From Pseudomonas sp. H9 (GTDB lineage: Bacteria; Pseudomonadota; Gammaproteobacteria; Pseudomonadales; Pseudomonadaceae), in the NCBI RefSeq assembly GCF_004353925.1, contig NZ_SMOK01000027.1:62001-126000 (forward strand): 64,000 bases of DNA, in the 5' to 3' direction. Of the stretch, positions 60,733 to 64,000 are shown one piece after another (position 1 is the first letter of the stretch; every line of letters begins with the position of its first letter). The position numbers were made by a program, and so were the translations under genes. Under the pieces are notes generated by a model, which was not told where the DNA came from, ran no database searches, and was given only the letters and a program-made list of their open reading frames with translations.

Positions 60733-61698
60733 ATGCGCACTGTCATTTTGCGTCGTGGTCTGGTCGCTCTGTTTGCTGCGGCTGTGTCCTTCGGCGCCAT
60801 TACTCAAGCTCAGGCCGAAAGCCTGCGTATCGGTTATCAGAAGTACGGCACCCTGGTGCTGCTCAAGGCCAAAGGCTCGCTGGAGAAGCGTCTGGCTGCC
60901 CAAGGTATTCAGGTGCAATGGACGGAGTTCCCCGGCGGCCCGCAGCTGCTGGAAGGCCTGAACGTTGGTTCCATCGACTTTGGCGTTACCGGTGAAACCC
61001 CACCTGTATTTGCTCAGGCGGCTGGTGCCGACCTGCTGTATGTGGCGTATGAGCCGCCAGCGCCACACAGTGAAGCGATCCTGGTGCCCAAGGGTTCGCC
61101 GATCCAGTCGGTGAAAGAGCTCAAGGGCAAGAAAGTCGCCCTGAACAAAGGCTCCAACGTGCACTACCTGCTGGTGCGTGCGCTGGAAGATGCCGGCCTT
61201 AAATACACCGATATCCAGCCTGTGTTCCTGCCACCCGCCGATGCCCGCGCCGCGTTCGAGCGTGGCAGTGTCGATGCCTGGGTCATCTGGGATCCGTACC
61301 AGGCCGCTGCCGAACAGCAATTGCAGGCTCGCACCCTGCGTGACGGCAAGGGCATCGTCGACAACCATCAGTTCTATCTGGCGACCAAGCCGTATGCGCA
61401 AAAGCACCCAGAGGTGATCAGTGCGCTGGTGGACGAAGTGCGCGCGGTGGGCGAGTGGTCGAAGGCCAACCCGCAGGAGGTTACCGATCAAGTCGCACCG
61501 CTGCTGGGCCTGCCCGCCGACATCACCCTGACCTCGGTGAAACGCCAGGGCTATGGCGCGCACTTCCTGACCCCGGACGTGGTCATCGCTCAACAGAAAA
61601 TCGCCGATACCTTCCACACGCTCAAGCTGATTCCCAAACCGCTGAGCATCAAGGATGTGATCTGGACTCCCCCGGCCAAGGTTGCCACCGCGCCTTGA
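60733..61698 (+). CDS. ssuA: Aliphatic sulfonate-binding periplasmic protein
   Basis: A 321-residue binding protein with a signal peptide to about residue 28 (GAITQAQAES). Typical elements are LRIGYQKYGTLVLLKAKGSLEKRL, EFPGGPQLLEGLNVGSIDFGVTGETPPVFAQAAGADL and WVIWDPYQAA. It hands alkanesulfonates to SsuBC. AAGGAGAG lies upstream of the start. ssuD follows after 58 bases. Confidence 0.93.
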   Translation: MRTVILRRGLVALFAAAVSFGAITQAQAESLRIGYQKYGTLVLLKAKGSLEKRLAAQGIQVQWTEFPGGPQLLEGLNVGSIDFGVTGETPPVFAQAAGADLLYVAYEPPAPHSEAILVPKGSPIQSVKELKGKKVALNKGSNVHYLLVRALEDAGLKYTDIQPVFLPPADARAAFERGSVDAWVIWDPYQAAAEQQLQARTLRDGKGIVDNHQFYLATKPYAQKHPEVISALVDEVRAVGEWSKANPQEVTDQVAPLLGLPADITLTSVKRQGYGAHFLTPDVVIAQQKIADTFHTLKLIPKPLSIKDVIWTPPAKVATAP

Positions 61699-61756
61699 CG
61701 ATTTGCCCGTGCCGGGCGGTGTGCCCGGCTTGCGTTCCCTTTAGGAGACAACTCCA

Positions 61757-62905
61757 ATGAGCCTCAACGTTTTCTGGTTTCTTCCCACCCATGGTGACGG
61801 CCACTACCTGGGCACCGCTGAAGGTGCACGCGCCGTCGATCACGGCTACCTGCAGCAAATCGCCCAGGCTGCCGACCGTTTGGGCTTTGGTGGTGTACTG
61901 ATTCCGACCGGGCGTTCCTGCGAGGACTCCTGGCTGGTAGCTGCGTCGCTGATTCCGGTGACCCAGCGTTTGAAATTCCTGGTGGCTCTGCGCCCCGGCA
62001 TCATCTCGCCGACGGTGGCCGCACGTCAGGCCGCGACCCTGGATCGACTCTCCGGCGGCCGTGCGTTGTTCAACCTGGTCACCGGTGGTGATCCCGAAGA
62101 GCTGTCCGGTGATGGCCTATTCCTCAGCCACGAAGAGCGCTACCAGGCGTCGGTGGAATTCACCCGCATCTGGCGGCGGGTGCTGGAAGGCGAAACCGTT
62201 GACTACGACGGTCAGCATATTCAGGTCAAAGGGGCGAAGCTGCTTTATCCGCCAATTCAGCAGCCACGTCCGCCGCTGTATTTCGGTGGTTCTTCCGAAG
62301 CGGCACAAGACCTTGCCGCCGAGCAGGTCGAGCTGTACCTGACCTGGGGTGAGCCGCCGGCAGCAGTGGCCGAGAAAATCGAACAAGTGCGCGCCAAGGC
62401 CGCCAAGCAAGGCCGCACCGTGCGCTTCGGCATTCGCTTGCATGTGATTGTGCGTGAGACTAACGCTGAAGCCTGGCAGGCCGCTGAGCGGCTGATCTCG
62501 CACCTGGACGACGACACCATTGCCCGCGCTCAAGCCTCGCTGGCACGTTTTGACTCGGTGGGTCAGCAACGCATGGCCGCGTTGCACGGCGGCAACCGTG
62601 ACAACCTCGAAGTCAGCCCTAACCTCTGGGCCGGTGTCGGTTTGGTACGCGGTGGTGCCGGTACGGCGCTGGTGGGCGATGGCCCGACCGTGGCAGAACG
62701 GGTCAAGGAATACGCGGCATTGGGTATCGATACCTTCATCTTCTCGGGTTATCCACACCTGGAAGAGTCGTACCGGGTCGCTGAGCTGCTGTTCCCGCAC
62801 CTGGATGTGGAGCGTCCGGAACTGCCGAAAAGCGGTGGCTACGTGAGCCCGTTTGGCGAAATGGTCGCCAATGACATCCTGCCCAAATCCGCAGCGCAGC
62901 GCTGA
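61757..62905 (+). CDS. ssuD: FMNH2-dependent alkanesulfonate monooxygenase
   Basis: A 382-residue LLM-class enzyme that splits C1-C14 alkanesulfonates into aldehyde and sulfite. The N-terminus [20 protein letters not shown], the conserved [15 protein letters not shown] (with Cys54-type residue), [27 protein letters not shown] and the arginine-rich mobile loop near [12 protein letters not shown] are all SsuD hallmarks. Length equals E. coli SsuD (381). ssuC starts 10 bases on. Confidence 0.96.
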   Translation: MSLNVFWFLPTHGDGHYLGTAEGARAVDHGYLQQIAQAADRLGFGGVLIPTGRSCEDSWLVAASLIPVTQRLKFLVALRPGIISPTVAARQAATLDRLSGGRALFNLVTGGDPEELSGDGLFLSHEERYQASVEFTRIWRRVLEGETVDYDGQHIQVKGAKLLYPPIQQPRPPLYFGGSSEAAQDLAAEQVELYLTWGEPPAAVAEKIEQVRAKAAKQGRTVRFGIRLHVIVRETNAEAWQAAERLISHLDDDTIARAQASLARFDSVGQQRMAALHGGNRDNLEVSPNLWAGVGLVRGGAGTALVGDGPTVAERVKEYAALGIDTFIFSGYPHLEESYRVAELLFPHLDVERPELPKSGGYVSPFGEMVANDILPKSAAQR

Positions 62906-62915
62906 GGGTATCGCC

Positions 62916-63710
62916 ATGAGTCGAGCATCCACTCCTTGGCCACAGCGCCTGGCGCCCTGGGCGCTACCGCTGTTGCTGTTGGCGGTCTGGCAATTGGCAG
63001 TCAGCGCTGGCTGGCTGTCAACGCGCATCCTGCCGGCACCGAGCGCGGTGTTTAGCGCGGGTGTCGAGCTGGTCCGCAGCGGTGAAATCTGGACCCACTT
63101 GGCGATCAGCGGCTGGCGTGCGGCCCTTGGCTTCGTGATCGGTGGTTCGATCGGCCTGGCGTTGGGCTTTATCACCGGGCTGTCGAGATGGGGCGAGCGC
63201 CTGCTCGACAGCTCGGTGCAGATGATCCGCAACGTGCCGCACCTGGCGCTGATCCCATTGGTGATTCTGTGGTTCGGTATTGATGAGTCGGCGAAAATTT
63301 TCCTGGTGGCGCTGGGTACCTTGTTCCCGATTTACCTCAACACCTATCACGGTATCCGCAACGTTGACCCGGCGCTGGTGGAAATGGCGCGCAGCTATGG
63401 CCTGTCTGGGTTTGAACTGTTTCGCCAGGTGATTCTGCCGGGGGCCTTGCCTTCGATTCTGGTCGGTGTGCGTTTTGCCCTGGGCTTTATGTGGCTGACC
63501 CTGATCGTGGCCGAAACCATTTCGGCCAACGCAGGCATCGGCTATCTGGCGATGAATGCCCGTGAGTTCCTGCAGACCGACGTCGTGGTGCTGGCGATTG
63601 TGCTGTACGCCGTGCTCGGCAAGCTGGCCGACCTGGCCGCGCGGGGGCTGGAGCGAGTCTGGCTGCGTTGGCACCCGGCTTATCAACCAACCCGGGGAGA
63701 GGGCGCATGA
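62916..63710 (+). CDS. ssuC: Sulfonate ABC transporter permease
   Basis: A 264-residue permease with six helices and the docking loop [25 protein letters not shown]. The start [12 protein letters not shown] lies 10 bases after ssuD; the longer frame upstream overlaps ssuD out of phase. It ends in ATGA with ssuB. Confidence 0.93.
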   Translation: MSRASTPWPQRLAPWALPLLLLAVWQLAVSAGWLSTRILPAPSAVFSAGVELVRSGEIWTHLAISGWRAALGFVIGGSIGLALGFITGLSRWGERLLDSSVQMIRNVPHLALIPLVILWFGIDESAKIFLVALGTLFPIYLNTYHGIRNVDPALVEMARSYGLSGFELFRQVILPGALPSILVGVRFALGFMWLTLIVAETISANAGIGYLAMNAREFLQTDVVVLAIVLYAVLGKLADLAARGLERVWLRWHPAYQPTRGEGA

Positions 63711-64000
63711 CCATCCTCAAAGAAGCGCCACAGCATTTGCTGCGCGGTATTCCGCTGGCGGCCAACAACCTGCAGAAAACCTTTGGCCAGCGCACTGTGC
63801 TGGGTGACATCGATCTGCATATTCCAGCCGGGCAGTTCGTCGCCATCGTCGGGCGCAGCGGCTGCGGCAAGAGCACGTTGCTGCGCCTGCTCGCCGGGCT
63901 CGATCAGCCCACTGGCGGCGAACTGTTAGCAGGCTCTGCGCCCTTGAGCGAAGCGCGTGAAGACACCCGCCTGATGTTCCAGGAAGCGCGTTTGCTGCCA
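63707..64000 (+). CDS. ssuB: Sulfonate ABC transporter ATPase (3' end cut by window edge)
   Basis: Only the first 98 codons are in the window. They show the Walker A loop GRSGCGKST at residues 49-57 and the Q-loop FQEARLLP at the edge, as in SsuB. The start overlaps the ssuC stop by 4 bases. The signature and Walker B lie beyond the window. Confidence 0.93.
   Translation, partial: MTILKEAPQHLLRGIPLAANNLQKTFGQRTVLGDIDLHIPAGQFVAIVGRSGCGKSTLLRLLAGLDQPTGGELLAGSAPLSEAREDTRLMFQEARLLP

Noticed and set aside
1-64000. tRNA, rRNA, insertion sequences, phage or toxin-antitoxin genes
   Set aside because: No cloverleaf, transposase, integrase or paired small toxin/antitoxin frames were seen in intergenic regions.

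Overview
The window is chromosomal DNA from a Pseudomonas, most likely of the P. putida/fluorescens lineage. The support is high-GC coding with short intergenic gaps, a dense family of REP palindromes built on GCGGGGCAAGCCCGC, and recognisable Pseudomonas gene blocks: serA/D-2-hydroxyglutarate dehydrogenase, rpiA/ilvA, rppH-ptsP, lgt-thyA, cadR/cadA, the tauABCD operon and the ssu genes. I see no phage, integrase, transposase, CRISPR array, rRNA or tRNA. Both window edges cut genes (an alpha/beta hydrolase on the left, ssuB on the right).

Left third (1-25,000): housekeeping and miscellaneous metabolism. It holds a penicillin-acylase-type Ntn hydrolase, a sugar O-acetyltransferase, hydrolases, a 2OG-Fe(II) oxygenase, and a DUF523 gene that overlaps it. 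SerA (serine synthesis) faces an FAD-linked D-2-hydroxyglutarate dehydrogenase. Then come two tandem SdiA-regulated-type proteins, RpiA against IlvA, a HAD phosphatase, RppH with PtsP (nitrogen PTS), an NRDE protein, a TauE/SafE permease, Lgt and ThyA.

Middle (24,900-37,800): cadR and cadA diverge from a MerR-type operator. A LysR gene lies 7 bp after cadA and heads a phosphonate-type locus: ABC ATPase, fused double permease, periplasmic binding protein, FAD-dependent amine-oxidase-like enzyme and a PhnZ-like HD-domain oxygenase. This is the most interesting catabolic unit, because it has PhnZ-like diiron chemistry without a PhnY hydroxylase beside it. It is followed by an overlapping pair made of a P-loop GTPase with a glycine-rich hydrophobic segment and a four-helix membrane protein, and then folA.

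Right part (37,800-64,000): nearly everything concerns sulfur scavenging. In order: a TcyP-like cystine symporter; a six-gene run (two SfnB-like flavoproteins, an FMN monooxygenase, and a MetQ/N/I-type transporter); a hypothetical gene; the cystine ABC transporter tcyJLN; D-cysteine desulfhydrase; serine acetyltransferase; a BCCT transporter behind a BetI-like operator; tauABCD; an OprD-family porin; a 1-Cys peroxiredoxin; and ssuE-ssuA-ssuD-ssuC-ssuB. Several of these units have AT-rich upstream regions that stand out from the GC-rich background and may be CysB-type control regions (inference).

Sixteen REP pairs punctuate the window, mostly just after stop codons or between convergent genes. 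They come in two architectures. One lies between tauA and tauB and one between the phosphonate binding protein and the FAD enzyme, so they may shape mRNA stability inside operons. The join between folA (in P. putida KT2440 left of the origin, as I recall) and the tcyP/sfn/tau/ssu block (right of the origin there) looks like the product of an inversion around oriC relative to KT2440; this rests on memory of gene order and needs a synteny check.
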